Notes under the pieces: generated by a model
Databases searched by the model: none
What the model saw: only the letters and a program-made list of their open reading frames with translations
Told to the model about the DNA's origin: nothing
Position numbers and translations under genes: made by a program
Part shown: piece after piece, positions 52,620 to 61,675 of the stretch
Position numbering within the stretch: the first letter of the stretch is position 1
Layout: the number at the start of each line of letters is the position of its first letter
Origin: Microlunatus sagamiharensis
Lineage (GTDB): Bacteria; Actinomycetota; Actinomycetes; Propionibacteriales; Propionibacteriaceae
Length of the DNA: 64,000 nt
Reading direction: 5' to 3'
NCBI RefSeq assembly: GCF_900105785.1
Contig: NZ_LT629799.1
Location: forward strand, 3,968,001-4,032,000

Positions 52620-53936
52620 CTACCCCGACAGCAGGAAACGGAACATGGGGCTGTCGCTGGGGATCGGCTCGACCTGCGCCGGGGCCGCGGCCATCCGCTC
52701 GAGCAGCGGCGGCAGGTCCTCACGCCGCGCGAGCTCGATGCCGACGAGCGCGGGACCGGTCTCACGGTTGCTCCGCTTGACGTACTCGAAGAGCGTGATG
52801 TCGTCGTCGGGCCCGAGGACCTCGTCGAGGAAGTGCCGCAGCGCGCCCGGCTGCTGGGGGAACTCGACGAGGAAGTAGTGCTTGCGGCCCTCGAAGACCG
52901 CGGCCCGCTCGGCGATGTCGTCGTAGCGGCTGACGTCGTTGTTGCCGCCGGAGAGGATGCAGACGACCCGCTGGCCGGGCTCCACCCGGACCGTGCCGCC
53001 CGTCAGCGCGGTGGAGGCGAGGGCGCCCGCGGGCTCGGCGACGATGCCGTCGGCGGCGTACATCCCGAGCAGCTCGACGCAGACCCCGCCCTCGGGGACC
53101 TGCACGAGCTCGGCCCCGGAGGCGGCGATGACCGGCGTGGTCAGCGAACCCGCCCGGCGCACCGACGCCCCGTCCACGAAGGTGTCGAGGTCGACCAGGT
53201 CCACCGGGCCGCCCGCGGCCAGCGCGGCGGCGACGCAGGCGGCGCCCTGGGGCTCCACCCCGACGACGCGGATGCCCGGGTGCCGCTCGCCGAGCCAGGA
53301 CACGCAGCCGGCGAGCAGCCCGCCGCCGCCGACCGGCACGACGAGGACGTCGGGCAGGTGGCCGGTCTGCTCGAGGAGCTGCTCGACGAGCTCGAGGGCG
53401 ACGGTGCCCTGGCCGGCGATGGTGCGCAGGTCGTCGAACGCGGGCACGACGGTCGCCCCGGTGCGGAGGGCGTCGGCCGCGGCGGCCACGGCCGCCTCGT
53501 CGTAGGTCGCGCCGGTGACGACGACCTGGACGTGGTCGCCGCCGATGGCGGTGATCCGCTCGCGCTTCTGGCGCGGGGTGTTGCGCGGGAGGAAGATCCG
53601 GCCCTGCACGCCGAGCGCGGCGCACGCGTACGCCAGGCCCTGGCCGTGGTTGCCGGCGCTGGCGCAGACGACGCCACGGGCGCGGGCCGTCTCGTCGAGC
53701 TGGGCGATGACGTTGTACGCGCCGCGCACCTTGTAGGAGCGCACGACCTGGAGGTCCTCGCGCTTGAACCAGACCTCCGCGCCGCCGGCCGAGAGCCGGG
53801 CGTTGCGCTGCAGCGGGGTGCGGTCGACGACCCCCGACAGCCGCGCCGCGGCCTGCTCGACGAGGTCCGCCCCCAGGGGGGCGAGCACGGCGTCGAGCCT
53901 CGTCCCCAGCGCAGCCCCGGAGCCTGTTCCCGTCAC
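52620..53936 (-). CDS. ilvA: Threonine dehydratase (threonine ammonia-lyase)
   Basis: 438 aa PLP enzyme. WFKREDLQVVRSYKVRGAYNVI contains the PLP lysine motif (SYKVRGA), CASAGNHGQGLAYACAALG binds substrate, VPVGGGGLLAG binds the cofactor phosphate, and a C-terminal ACT-like domain (KHYFLVEFPQQPGALRHFLDEVL) is expected to give isoleucine feedback control. It makes 2-oxobutanoate for isoleucine synthesis. GGAGG lies 8 nt before GTG 53936. AACTCTC/GAGAGTT (53967-53998) forms an upstream inverted repeat. Confidence 0.93.
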   Translation of the reverse strand: MTGTGSGAALGTRLDAVLAPLGADLVEQAAARLSGVVDRTPLQRNARLSAGGAEVWFKREDLQVVRSYKVRGAYNVIAQLDETARARGVVCASAGNHGQGLAYACAALGVQGRIFLPRNTPRQKRERITAIGGDHVQVVVTGATYDEAAVAAAADALRTGATVVPAFDDLRTIAGQGTVALELVEQLLEQTGHLPDVLVVPVGGGGLLAGCVSWLGERHPGIRVVGVEPQGAACVAAALAAGGPVDLVDLDTFVDGASVRRAGSLTTPVIAASGAELVQVPEGGVCVELLGMYAADGIVAEPAGALASTALTGGTVRVEPGQRVVCILSGGNNDVSRYDDIAERAAVFEGRKHYFLVEFPQQPGALRHFLDEVLGPDDDITLFEYVKRSNRETGPALVGIELARREDLPPLLERMAAAPAQVEPIPSDSPMFRFLLSG

Positions 53937-54126
53937 GACGCCCACCTCCCGATCATCGCGCACGCGAACTCTCAAGTGTGACGCCAGGGACGAGAGTTTC
54001 TGGCGACGACTCGCCGAAACCCTTCCCGCGGTCGTCCCCAGGTGCTTAAGGTCTCCCAGTCCGCGGCACGAGCAGGGGGCTGGGCCGCTGGGCAGCACGC
54101 GCCCGCGCCGACCCCGAGGACCCGCC

Positions 54127-55173
54127 ATGCCTGCGCCGCAGCCGCACACCCGTACCCGTTCCGCCCGGACCGCCTCCGGACGCCCGGACGCCACCCCGAG
54201 CGCGCTGCGCCGCAGCCTGCCGGTGCTGGCGCTCGGCGTCGCCGGCCTCGGTCTCGCGCTGCCGACCGCGCTCCCGGCCAGCGCCGCGCCCGGCGGGCCG
54301 GGCACGAGCACCGCGCCGGTCGCCTCCGACGGCGCCACGGCGAAGGAGACCACGGCGATCGGCTCGACCCCCCGGCTCACGACCGAGGCCCGCGAGGCCG
54401 GGGTGGAGTTCGGGAACGCGCCGATGGGCTGGCGCCAGCGTGGCACCGAGCGCGCCGAGCTGGCGGCGCTGAACCAGCCGAAGTCACCGCTGCTGCGCTA
54501 CGGGGCGTCGGCGGCCGCACGCTCCTCCTCGACCAGCTCCTTCGTCCCGAAGGGCGTGCTGGGGGTCGACGTCTCCAGCTACCAGCGCGACATCAAGTGG
54601 TCGACCTGGACCAAGAAGGACCGCGACTTCGCCTACATCAAGGCGACCGAGGGCACGTCGTACAAGAACCCCTACTTCAAGACCCAGTACAACGGGGCGA
54701 CCAAGGCCGGCCTGATCCGTGGCGCCTACCACTTCGCCAGCCCCTCGGGGAAAGCCGGCTACCTGCAGGCCCGCTACTTCGTGAAGAACGGTGGCGGCTG
54801 GAGCGCCGACGGCAAGACCCTGCCCGGCGTGCTCGACATCGAGTACAACCCCTACGGCAAGACCTGCTACGGCGTCAGCAAGAAGAACATGGTCAAGTGG
54901 ATCAGCTCCTTCACTAAGGAGTACAAGAAGCTGACGCGCAAGGACGCCGTCATCTACACGACCACCGACTGGTGGACGCAGTGCACGGGCAACAGCAGCG
55001 CCTTCGCCACGACGAACCCGCTGTGGATCGCCCGCTACGGCACCACCAAGCCGGGCACGCTGCCGAAGGGCTGGAAGGTCGCGACCTTCTGGCAGTACGG
55101 CGTCAACCCGATCGACCAGGACGTCTTCCCGAGCAAGCCCGACCGGCTGAAGGTCCTGGCGACCAAGATCTGA
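54127..55173 (+). CDS. Secreted GH25 muramidase (lysozyme)
   Basis: 348 aa. Sec signal LRRSLPVLALGVAGLGLALPTALPASAA, cleaved near residue 54; a ~90-aa Ala/Thr-rich spacer; then the GH25 barrel: VLGVDVSSYQRDIKWS, FAYIKATEGTSYKNPYF, GAYHFASPSG, and LDIEYNPYG with the catalytic acids Asp and Glu in the DxE motif. It cuts peptidoglycan between MurNAc and GlcNAc. There is no wall-binding repeat, so it is probably a remodelling enzyme. It is followed 34 bp later by the SGNH gene. Confidence 0.9.
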   Translation: MPAPQPHTRTRSARTASGRPDATPSALRRSLPVLALGVAGLGLALPTALPASAAPGGPGTSTAPVASDGATAKETTAIGSTPRLTTEAREAGVEFGNAPMGWRQRGTERAELAALNQPKSPLLRYGASAAARSSSTSSFVPKGVLGVDVSSYQRDIKWSTWTKKDRDFAYIKATEGTSYKNPYFKTQYNGATKAGLIRGAYHFASPSGKAGYLQARYFVKNGGGWSADGKTLPGVLDIEYNPYGKTCYGVSKKNMVKWISSFTKEYKKLTRKDAVIYTTTDWWTQCTGNSSAFATTNPLWIARYGTTKPGTLPKGWKVATFWQYGVNPIDQDVFPSKPDRLKVLATKI

Positions 55174-55207
55174 CCCCGCGCGCCGGGCGGTGTGGAAGCA
55201 TCGCCCG

Positions 55208-56434
55208 GTGCCCCTGCCGTACGCCGCCGTCAGCCGCCGCGCGGTCCTCGCGCTGGGGCTGACGGCCGGCCTGGCCGCGGCCTGCGGCTCGCCCTCCGAC
55301 CCGGGCCCGGCGCCCTGGCAGGCGCGGCTGCGCAGCGGGACGGACGACCGGCCGCGCGAGGTCGCCGTGCTCGGCGACTCGATCGCCTTCGGCGGGGGCC
55401 AGTGGGGGAGCAGCGCGCCCAAGTGGCAGCACTCGTTCGTCGGGCGGCTGCGGACCGCGCTCGAGCCGGCGTCCGGCGACGCCGGCACCGGCTGGGTCTT
55501 CCTCAACCAGGCGCTCTGGCCGACCACCGCGCTCAACCGGGGCTGGGACCCGCGGCTCGCCGTCGTGGGGGACGTCGCGAAGGTCGAGCGGGGCCTGTTC
55601 CGCCGGACCTGCGCGCGCGTCCCCGCCGCGGCGTCCGGCCGCGCGCCCGCCGCGTACGTGGAGCTGACCGCGAGCGGGACGTCCTTCTCGGTCCTCGCCC
55701 TCGCCGACCCGACCGGCCGCGCCCGCCCGCTCGTCTCGGTGGACGGGGCCGAGCCGCTGCGGCTGAGCGGCGGGCCGGAGGACACCCGGACGCCCGACGT
55801 CGCCCCGCGCACCGGGCTGCACCCGGGCCACGTGGTGACCGACGTGCCGACCCCGGGAGGGGGCCCGCACACGCTCCGGGTCTGGGGCGACGGCGGTGCC
55901 GTCGACCTGGTCGCGCTGCGCGCGAGCACCGGCACCGGGCGCCTGGTCGTCACCTCGGCGGCGGTCTCGGGGGAGTCGCTGGGGACCTTCTGCGGACCCG
56001 GCGCCGACGACGAGCAGGGCGGAACGACGGGGCTCGCGTTCCTCGACACGCTGCGCGCGGACCTGCTGCTGGTCGAGCTGGGCGCGAACGACTACAACGC
56101 CGGCCGACCCCTCGCGCCGGTGCGGGACGAGCTGCTCGCGGTGGTGGCACGTCAGCGCGCGTGGGGCGGGGACGTGGCGCTGCTGTTCCCGCCGATCAGC
56201 TCGCCCACGCTCTACAAGGGCGGGGACGCCCCGACGTACGCGGCGTACGCGGCCATGTTCGGCGAGGTCGCCCGCGACCAGTCGGTGCCCTTCCTCGACC
56301 TGACGCACCTGTGGGGCGCGACCTTCGAGGAGTCCTCGGCGCTCCGGCCGGCGCGCTACGCCGACGCGATCCACCCCAGCGACGCCGGCGCCACCGACAT
56401 CGCCGAGCGGTGCCGGGCCTTCCTGGGCCTCTAG
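55208..56434 (+). CDS. SGNH/GDSL hydrolase lipoprotein
   Basis: 408 aa. Lipoprotein signal with lipobox AAAC (SRRAVLALGLTAGLAAACGS). SGNH blocks: block I VAVLGDSIAFGGGQWG, block III LGANDY and block V YADAIHPSDAG, giving Ser, Asn, Asp and His. An inserted beta-rich domain (~residues 140-230) separates blocks I and III. Such enzymes deacetylate cell-wall or capsule sugars, or hydrolyse esters. It is co-oriented with the GH25 lysozyme, so wall acetyl turnover is plausible. GTG 55208 has GGAAG upstream; 55190 is possible. Confidence 0.85.
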   Translation: MPLPYAAVSRRAVLALGLTAGLAAACGSPSDPGPAPWQARLRSGTDDRPREVAVLGDSIAFGGGQWGSSAPKWQHSFVGRLRTALEPASGDAGTGWVFLNQALWPTTALNRGWDPRLAVVGDVAKVERGLFRRTCARVPAAASGRAPAAYVELTASGTSFSVLALADPTGRARPLVSVDGAEPLRLSGGPEDTRTPDVAPRTGLHPGHVVTDVPTPGGGPHTLRVWGDGGAVDLVALRASTGTGRLVVTSAAVSGESLGTFCGPGADDEQGGTTGLAFLDTLRADLLLVELGANDYNAGRPLAPVRDELLAVVARQRAWGGDVALLFPPISSPTLYKGGDAPTYAAYAAMFGEVARDQSVPFLDLTHLWGATFEESSALRPARYADAIHPSDAGATDIAERCRAFLGL

Positions 56435-56437
56435 GGC

Positions 56438-56614
56438 CTAGCTGACGTCCTCGTCGTCCTCGCTGGCGGTGCCGGCGAGCTCGGACGGGTCGACCGTGCC
56501 CTCGGGGTCGTCCTCGACGGTCAGGTTGCCGATCGTCGACTCGGGGTCGACCGCCTCCTGGGCCTGGCCGGTCTCGTCGGCGGGCACGGAGGGCTCCTGG
56601 GCCTGGGACGACAT
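56438..56614 (-). CDS. Small acidic protein (58 aa)
   Basis: A 58-aa frame not overlapping other genes: MSSQAQEPSVPADETGQAQE, then STIGNLTVEDDPEGT and a strongly acidic end TASEDDEDVS. GAGGAG sits 5-10 nt before the ATG. It converges on the SGNH gene with a 3-bp gap. Net charge is highly negative and it has no hydrophobic core, so it is likely disordered. Function unknown. Confidence 0.6.
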   Translation of the reverse strand: MSSQAQEPSVPADETGQAQEAVDPESTIGNLTVEDDPEGTVDPSELAGTASEDDEDVS

Positions 56615-56851
56615 GGGGTCTCCTCGCTGAGGGGGTGCCGTCGTCGCGATCGCGGCGCCGGGGCGACCACTCTAGGCGGAGCCCGTGATCACGACTGCGC
56701 TGCGGTCGGGCGGTCCGGGCGCGCGCGACCCGATTGCTCGATAACCTTCCGCGAGGACGTCGGCGATCGGCTGGGGGGTTGGGCGCCGGCGTCCGCCCAC
56801 CCGGTCGACGCCGTGCACCGGCGGGCTGCGCAGGTCTGCCAGGGTTGAGGG

Positions 56852-58186
56852 ATGCACGCAGCAGCGGACCGCTCCTCCTGGGTCGACCACGTCGTGTGGT
56901 GGCACGTCTACCCGATGGGCTTCGTCGGCGCCGAGCGCGAGCTCTCAGAGCTCGGCGGGCTCGGTGGGCTCGACGGGCGGGTCGAGCACCGGCTCGGCCG
57001 GATCGAGGCCTGGCTCGACCACCTCGTCTCGCTCGGCTGCAACGGGCTGCTCCTCGGGCCGGTCTTCGCGTCGGCGACCCACGGCTACGACACGGTCGAC
57101 CACTTCCGCATCGACCCGCGACTGGGTGACGACGCCGACTTCGACGCCCTCGTCGCCGCCTGCCGCGAGCGGGGGGTCCGGGTCCTGCTCGACGGGGTGT
57201 TCAACCACGTGGGCCGAGACTTCGCGCCCGTGGCCCAGGCCCTCGCCGAGGGCCCGGGATCGGCGGCCGCGGAGTGGGTCCACGGGCTCTACGAGAACGA
57301 CGGCGTCGTCACCGCCGACTACTTCGAGGGCCACGACACCCTCGTGACGCTGAACCACGACGCCCAGGTCGTGCGTGACCACGTCCGCGACGTGATGCTG
57401 CACTGGCTGCGCCGCGGCGTCGACGGCTGGCGCCTCGACGCGGCGTACGCGGTCCCCGCCTCCTTCTGGGCCGCGGTGCTGCCGGCCGTGCGCGAGGAGT
57501 TCGCCGAGGCGTGGTTCGTCGGCGAGATGATCCACGGCGACTACGTCGCCTACGTGGCGGAGTCCGGGCTCGACTCGATCACCGCGTACGAGCTGTGGAA
57601 GGCCGTCTGGTCCTCCCTCGACACCGTCAACCTCCACGAGCTCGACTGGACCGTCGGCCGTCACGCGGCTCTCGTCGAGCGGTTCGTGCCGATGACCTTC
57701 CTCGGCAACCACGACGTCACCCGGATCGCGAGCCAGGTCCACGACGAGCGGCACCGCCCGCACGCGGTGGCGCTGCTGGGCTTCCTGCCCGGCGTGCCCT
57801 GCGTCTACTACGGCGACGAGCTCGGCCTCGAGGGGGTCAAGGAGGACCGGGCAGGCGGGGACGACGCGGTCCGGCCCGCGATGCCCGCCGAGCGCGGGCT
57901 GCTCGAGAACGCCCACCCCGAGGTCGAGGAGCTCTACCGCCGCGTGCTCGGGCTGCGCCGGCGCCACCCGTGGCTCGTCGACGCGGTGACCTCGACCGAG
58001 CAGGTCGCCAACGAGCACCTGCTCGTCCGGGCCCGGGCGCGCTCGGGGGAGGGTTCGCTGACGCTGGCCCTCAACCTGGGCGACCAGCCGTACGGGCTCC
58101 CGGCCGGCGCGTCGGTGGTGGAGGGCTCGGCGCCCGGCGGTGCCGGTTCGGTGGAGCCGCACGGCTGGGCCGTGCTCGAGGGCTGA
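56852..58186 (+). CDS. GH13 alpha-amylase-family glycosidase
   Basis: 444 aa cytosolic TIM-barrel. Conserved regions: GVRVLLDGVFNHVGRDF (I), DGWRLDAAYAV with the nucleophile Asp (II), AWFVGEMIHG with the acid Glu (III) and TFLGNHDVTRIAS with the transition-state Asp (IV). It starts VWWHVYPMGFVGA, as in trehalose- or sucrose-type and maltogenic GH13 members; domain B is short. Substrate unknown; an intracellular alpha-glucan or disaccharide hydrolase is likely. AGGGTTGAGGG precedes the ATG. Confidence 0.9.
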   Translation: MHAAADRSSWVDHVVWWHVYPMGFVGAERELSELGGLGGLDGRVEHRLGRIEAWLDHLVSLGCNGLLLGPVFASATHGYDTVDHFRIDPRLGDDADFDALVAACRERGVRVLLDGVFNHVGRDFAPVAQALAEGPGSAAAEWVHGLYENDGVVTADYFEGHDTLVTLNHDAQVVRDHVRDVMLHWLRRGVDGWRLDAAYAVPASFWAAVLPAVREEFAEAWFVGEMIHGDYVAYVAESGLDSITAYELWKAVWSSLDTVNLHELDWTVGRHAALVERFVPMTFLGNHDVTRIASQVHDERHRPHAVALLGFLPGVPCVYYGDELGLEGVKEDRAGGDDAVRPAMPAERGLLENAHPEVEELYRRVLGLRRRHPWLVDAVTSTEQVANEHLLVRARARSGEGSLTLALNLGDQPYGLPAGASVVEGSAPGGAGSVEPHGWAVLEG

Positions 58187-58505
58187 GCCAGCCGGTCGTC
58201 CTCAGCCCGGCGTCCTCGGGGCTGCGGCTCCGGCCCGTCGAGGACTGACACTCCTCCAGCGGGCGAGGAAAGACCCTGGTTCTGTCGTGTGCGACTCTTT
58301 CGGGGTGCGGCCAGGGTGCGGGATGCACGGGATCCGTCCGACCATCACTTACGGTGTAAGTCTGGGCGGCGGCCCCGACCGGGGGGTCGGCCGCCGCCGC
58401 TCAGGCCGCGGTCGACGTCCACGAGGGCGACGGCTCGCGGCTGCCCCCACGGGTCCCGGTCCGACCGGTCTCCGCGGAGGGGCGGGGCGACGGAGGAAGG
58501 GGCAG
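58187..58505 (+). promoter_or_regulatory. 319-bp non-coding region with a perfect TetR operator copy
   Basis: ACTTACGGTGTAAGT at 58347-58361 contains the same 13-mer, CTTACGGTGTAAG, found at 18884-18896 before the tetR/stress-operon pair. It lies 145 bp upstream of the 58506 gene. The rest of the region shows no gene and no other clear motif. A GGAGGAAGGGG ribosome site ends it. Confidence 0.65.
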
Positions 58506-58895
58506 GTGTTGGAGCAGGCCGAGAGCCGGACGGGCGCTGGCCCGAGCGACGCGCCGACCGACGGGCCGCGCGGCTCGGCGAGCGAGCTCCGGGCGAGGGT
58601 CGGCAGCACCGTGTCGGTGCACCGGGGCGTGTTCCGGATCGAGCCCACCCTGCGCGGCTCGTGGTCGGGCGCCCCTGGCTCCTCCGTGTCCGCAGGTGCC
58701 CCGCTCGACGGCATCGTGCTCCACGTGCGGGAGCGTCTCGTCGACCTCGAGGTCAACATCTCGACACGCGCCGACCACCAGGCGCACCTCACCGTCACCG
58801 AGCTCCGGGCGCGGCTGGCCGAGGTGGTCGCCGAGCTCGGCTTCGTCTGCCGGGCTCTCACCATCAACGTGCTGAGCATCGAGCCGGCGAGGTAG
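58506..58895 (+). CDS. Unknown protein, possibly Asp23/Gls24-like, under a TetR-type operator
   Basis: 129 aa. A ~55-residue Ser/Gly/Ala-rich N-terminus precedes a compact alpha/beta core: LDGIVLHVRERLVDLEVNIST, then DHQAHLTVTELRARLAEVVAELGF and ALTINVLSIEP. The strand-helix-strand order recalls Asp23/Gls24 envelope-stress proteins, but this is a weak structural resemblance only. The operator copy upstream ties it to the TetR that borders the PRC/DUF2382/DUF3618 operon, so it may be part of the same stress response. It converges on the transketolase genes. Confidence 0.6.
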   Translation: MLEQAESRTGAGPSDAPTDGPRGSASELRARVGSTVSVHRGVFRIEPTLRGSWSGAPGSSVSAGAPLDGIVLHVRERLVDLEVNISTRADHQAHLTVTELRARLAEVVAELGFVCRALTINVLSIEPAR

Positions 58896-58927
58896 GAGGC
58901 GGGGCCGGACCCCGCCTCCTGCGTCCG

Positions 58928-59896
58928 TCAGGCGAGCAGCGCCCGCGCCGCGTCGGCGATGCCCTCCGGCGACATGCCCGCGCGGTCGATGAGGAACTCC
59001 GCCGACCCGGTCGGCTGGAAGGCGTCGAAGCCGAGGATCGACACGCGCGTCGGGTGGTGCGCGACGACGGTCTCGGCGACCGCACCGCCGAGGCCGCCGG
59101 CCCTGGTCGACTCCTCGGCGGTCACGATGCCGCGGGTCTCGCGGGCCGCGGCGAGGACGGCGTCGACGTCGAGCGGCTTGACCGTCGGCATGGAGACGAC
59201 GCGGGCGAAGACACCCTCGGCGGCCAGCTGCTCGGCCGCGGCGAGCGCGCGCCACAGGATCGTCCCGTTGCTGATGATCGTGACGTCGTCGCCCTCGCGG
59301 ACCGTCGTGGCGCGGCCGGGCTCGAACGTGTAGTCCTCGTCGTGGACGGCCGGCACGGCCATACGGCTGACGCGGACGAACACGGGCCCGTCGACCTCGG
59401 CGGCCCAACGCATCGCCGCCGCGGTCTCGACCGGGTCGGCCGGGACGATGATCGTCATGTTGTCGACCGCCCGCAGCCAGGCGATGTCCTCGATCGACTG
59501 GTGGGTCGGGCCGAGCTCGCCGTACGCGACGCCCGGGCTCATGCCGCAGAGCTTGACGTTGCGGTCGGAGTAGGAGACGTCGGCCTTGATCTGCTCCAGC
59601 GCCCGCGCGGTGAGGAAGCACGAGGCGGCCGACACGAAGGGGATGCGCCCGCCGTTGGCCAGCCCGGCCGCGACGCCGACCATGTCCTGCTCGGCGATGC
59701 CGACGTTGATCAGCCGGTCGGGGAACGCCTTCTTGAAGGCGTCGAGCTTGGACGAGCCGACCGAGTCGTTGACGACCCCGACGATCCGGTGGTCGGTCCT
59801 CGCGAGCTCGACCAGGGTCTCGACGTAGGCGTTGCGGCAGTCGAAGCGCGCCTGGTCCTTGATCGAACCGGTGCTGAGCTCGGTCGTGGTGGTCAT
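58928..59896 (-). CDS. Transketolase, C-terminal subunit
   Basis: 322 aa: the pyrimidine-binding and C-terminal domains of a split transketolase. INVGIAEQDMVGVAAGLA carries the Glu that activates thiamine diphosphate; GPTHQSIEDIAWLRA and GIVTAEESTRAGGLGG follow. It works only with the N-terminal subunit encoded next to it; their genes overlap by 4 nt (ATGA). Last gene of the operon. Confidence 0.92.
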   Translation of the reverse strand: MTTTTELSTGSIKDQARFDCRNAYVETLVELARTDHRIVGVVNDSVGSSKLDAFKKAFPDRLINVGIAEQDMVGVAAGLANGGRIPFVSAASCFLTARALEQIKADVSYSDRNVKLCGMSPGVAYGELGPTHQSIEDIAWLRAVDNMTIIVPADPVETAAAMRWAAEVDGPVFVRVSRMAVPAVHDEDYTFEPGRATTVREGDDVTIISNGTILWRALAAAEQLAAEGVFARVVSMPTVKPLDVDAVLAAARETRGIVTAEESTRAGGLGGAVAETVVAHHPTRVSILGFDAFQPTGSAEFLIDRAGMSPEGIADAARALLA

Positions 59897-60855
59897 GGGC
59901 GTCCCTCGTCCTTCGTGGTGCCGGTGCCGGTGGTCGCGGCGGCGACCTCCTCGTCGAGCTGCTCCTGCTGGAGCCGGTCGAGCTCGGTGATCGCCTGGTC
60001 GAGCTGCTCGGGGCTCGGGACCTTGTGGTGCCAGGCGACGTTGCCGCTCATGTACGAGATCGGGTGGCCCTTGTGGGTGTGCGCGATCACGAAGGTCGGC
60101 CTGCCCGGCTCGACGGGCACCGACGAGAGCACGTCGAGGAGCGCGCCGTGGTCGTGGCCGTCGACCTCGACGACGGCGAATCCGAAGGCCGCGGCCTTGG
60201 CGTCGAGCGGGTCGAGGTCGTTGGTCTCGTGCGTCGTCGCGCCCTGCTGGAGCCGGTTGCGGTCCACGATCACGGTCAGGCGGTCGAGCCCGTGGTGCGA
60301 GGCGGTCATCATCGCCTCCCAGTTGCTGCCCTCCTGCAGCTCGCCGTCGCCGACGAGCACGTACGTGCGCCGTCGCGACCCGTCGAGCTTGGCCGCGATC
60401 GCGTGGCCGACGGCGATCGGCAGGCCGTGCCCGAGCGGGCCGGTGTTGGCCTCGACCCCGCGGACGTAGGTGCGGTTCGGGTGGCCGTTCAGCTTGGACA
60501 GCGGCTTGAGGAAGGTCGCCAGCTCCTCGACCGGCAGGAACCCGAAAGCCGCCAGGGTCGTGTAGAGCGCGCCGGCGACGTGGCCCTTGGACAGGATGAA
60601 CCGGTCGCGCTCGGGGTCGTCCGGGCGCGCCGGGTCGACGTCCAGCACCGCCCCGTACAGGGTGGCCAGCACGTCGATCGCGGAGAAGTCGCCGCCGATG
60701 TGGCCGGCCCCGGCGAAGTGGACCAGCTTGAGGTCCTGGATCCGGATCTGCCGGGCGGCCTCGGCGATGTGGGCGATCTGCTCCGCGCGGCTCGCGTGGG
60801 GCGAGAGCCGGCCGAGGACCGGCATGGTCACGTGCTCGGGGGCGAGGGCCGTCAT
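59893..60855 (-). CDS. Transketolase, N-terminal (TPP-binding) subunit
   Basis: 320 aa. GAGHIGGDFSAIDVLATLYG, RDRFILSKGHVAGALYTTLA and the ThDP-Mg motif GDGELQEGSNWEAMMTASHHGLDRLTVIVDRN are intact. Split transketolases of this kind are often dedicated to one sugar pathway (for example apulose-4-phosphate or sulfo-sugar cleavage) rather than the pentose phosphate pathway. Here the partners are an SDR, an FGGY kinase and a SorC regulator. Confidence 0.92.
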   Translation of the reverse strand: MTALAPEHVTMPVLGRLSPHASRAEQIAHIAEAARQIRIQDLKLVHFAGAGHIGGDFSAIDVLATLYGAVLDVDPARPDDPERDRFILSKGHVAGALYTTLAAFGFLPVEELATFLKPLSKLNGHPNRTYVRGVEANTGPLGHGLPIAVGHAIAAKLDGSRRRTYVLVGDGELQEGSNWEAMMTASHHGLDRLTVIVDRNRLQQGATTHETNDLDPLDAKAAAFGFAVVEVDGHDHGALLDVLSSVPVEPGRPTFVIAHTHKGHPISYMSGNVAWHHKVPSPEQLDQAITELDRLQQEQLDEEVAAATTGTGTTKDEGRP

Positions 60856-60907
60856 GCGGCGCTCCTTCCGGGGCTGGACGGGTGGGTGGTCATGCGGACG
60901 ACGTGGC

Positions 60908-61675
60908 TCACCACGCGGTGAAGCCGCCGTCGACCAGCAGGTCGATGCCGGTGCAGAAGCTCGCGGCGTCGCTGAGCAGGAAGACCGCGGGTCCGACGAG
61001 CTCGTCGACCCGGGCCATCCGCCCCAGCGGGGTGTCGGCCTCGAACCGGCGGACCTGGTCGGCGACCTCGCTGCGGCTGTTCATCGGCGTGGCGGTGTAG
61101 CCGGGGCTGATCGCGTTGACGCGGATCCCGCGCGGGGCCCACTCCATCGCGAGGCTCCGGCTGAGGTGCACCACCGCGGCCTTGGCCGAGTTGTAGTGCG
61201 CCTGCAGCAGCCCGCGGTTGACGATCGAGCCCGACATCGAGGCGATGTTGACGATCGCGCCCCGGCCGCGGGGGAGCATCGCGCGGGCCTCGGCCTGGCA
61301 GGAGAGGAAGACGCCGGTGTAGTCGACGTCGACGACCCGCTGCCACTGCGCGCGGGACATCTCCTCGGCCGGGGCGGCGTCGGCGATGCCGGCGCTGTTC
61401 ACGGCCAGGGTGAGCGGGCCCAGCTCGTCCTCGACGCGGGCGACCGCGTCGGCGAGGCTCGCCGCGTCGGTCACGTCGGCCGGGGTGGCGACGGCACGGC
61501 GACCGGTGTCCTCGATCTCTCCGACGACCGCGTCGAGCGCCGGGCCGGCGAGGTCGAGGCAGGCCACGTCGGCGCCGCTGGCCGCCAGGCCGCGGGCGAT
61601 CCCGCGGCCGATGCCGCTGGCCGCGCCGGTGACCAGGGCGACCTGGCCGTCGAGGCGGAAGTCGGGGGCGCTCAT
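60908..61675 (-). CDS. SDR-family polyol/sugar dehydrogenase
   Basis: 255 aa. VALVTGAASGIGRGIARGLA, Asp at the end of the second strand (ADVACLDLAG) pointing to NAD use, NSAGIADAAP, VNIASMSGSIVNRG, the catalytic YNSAK, and LLVDGGFTAW. In context it likely oxidises a polyol to a ketose, or reduces it back. Its ATG overlaps the kinase stop (ATGA). Confidence 0.88.
   Translation of the reverse strand: MSAPDFRLDGQVALVTGAASGIGRGIARGLAASGADVACLDLAGPALDAVVGEIEDTGRRAVATPADVTDAASLADAVARVEDELGPLTLAVNSAGIADAAPAEEMSRAQWQRVVDVDYTGVFLSCQAEARAMLPRGRGAIVNIASMSGSIVNRGLLQAHYNSAKAAVVHLSRSLAMEWAPRGIRVNAISPGYTATPMNSRSEVADQVRRFEADTPLGRMARVDELVGPAVFLLSDAASFCTGIDLLVDGGFTAW

Noticed and set aside
53941-54126. c-di-AMP (ydaO) riboswitch before the GH25 lysozyme
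   Set aside because: Such riboswitches often precede wall hydrolases in actinobacteria, but the conserved core motifs were not found here.
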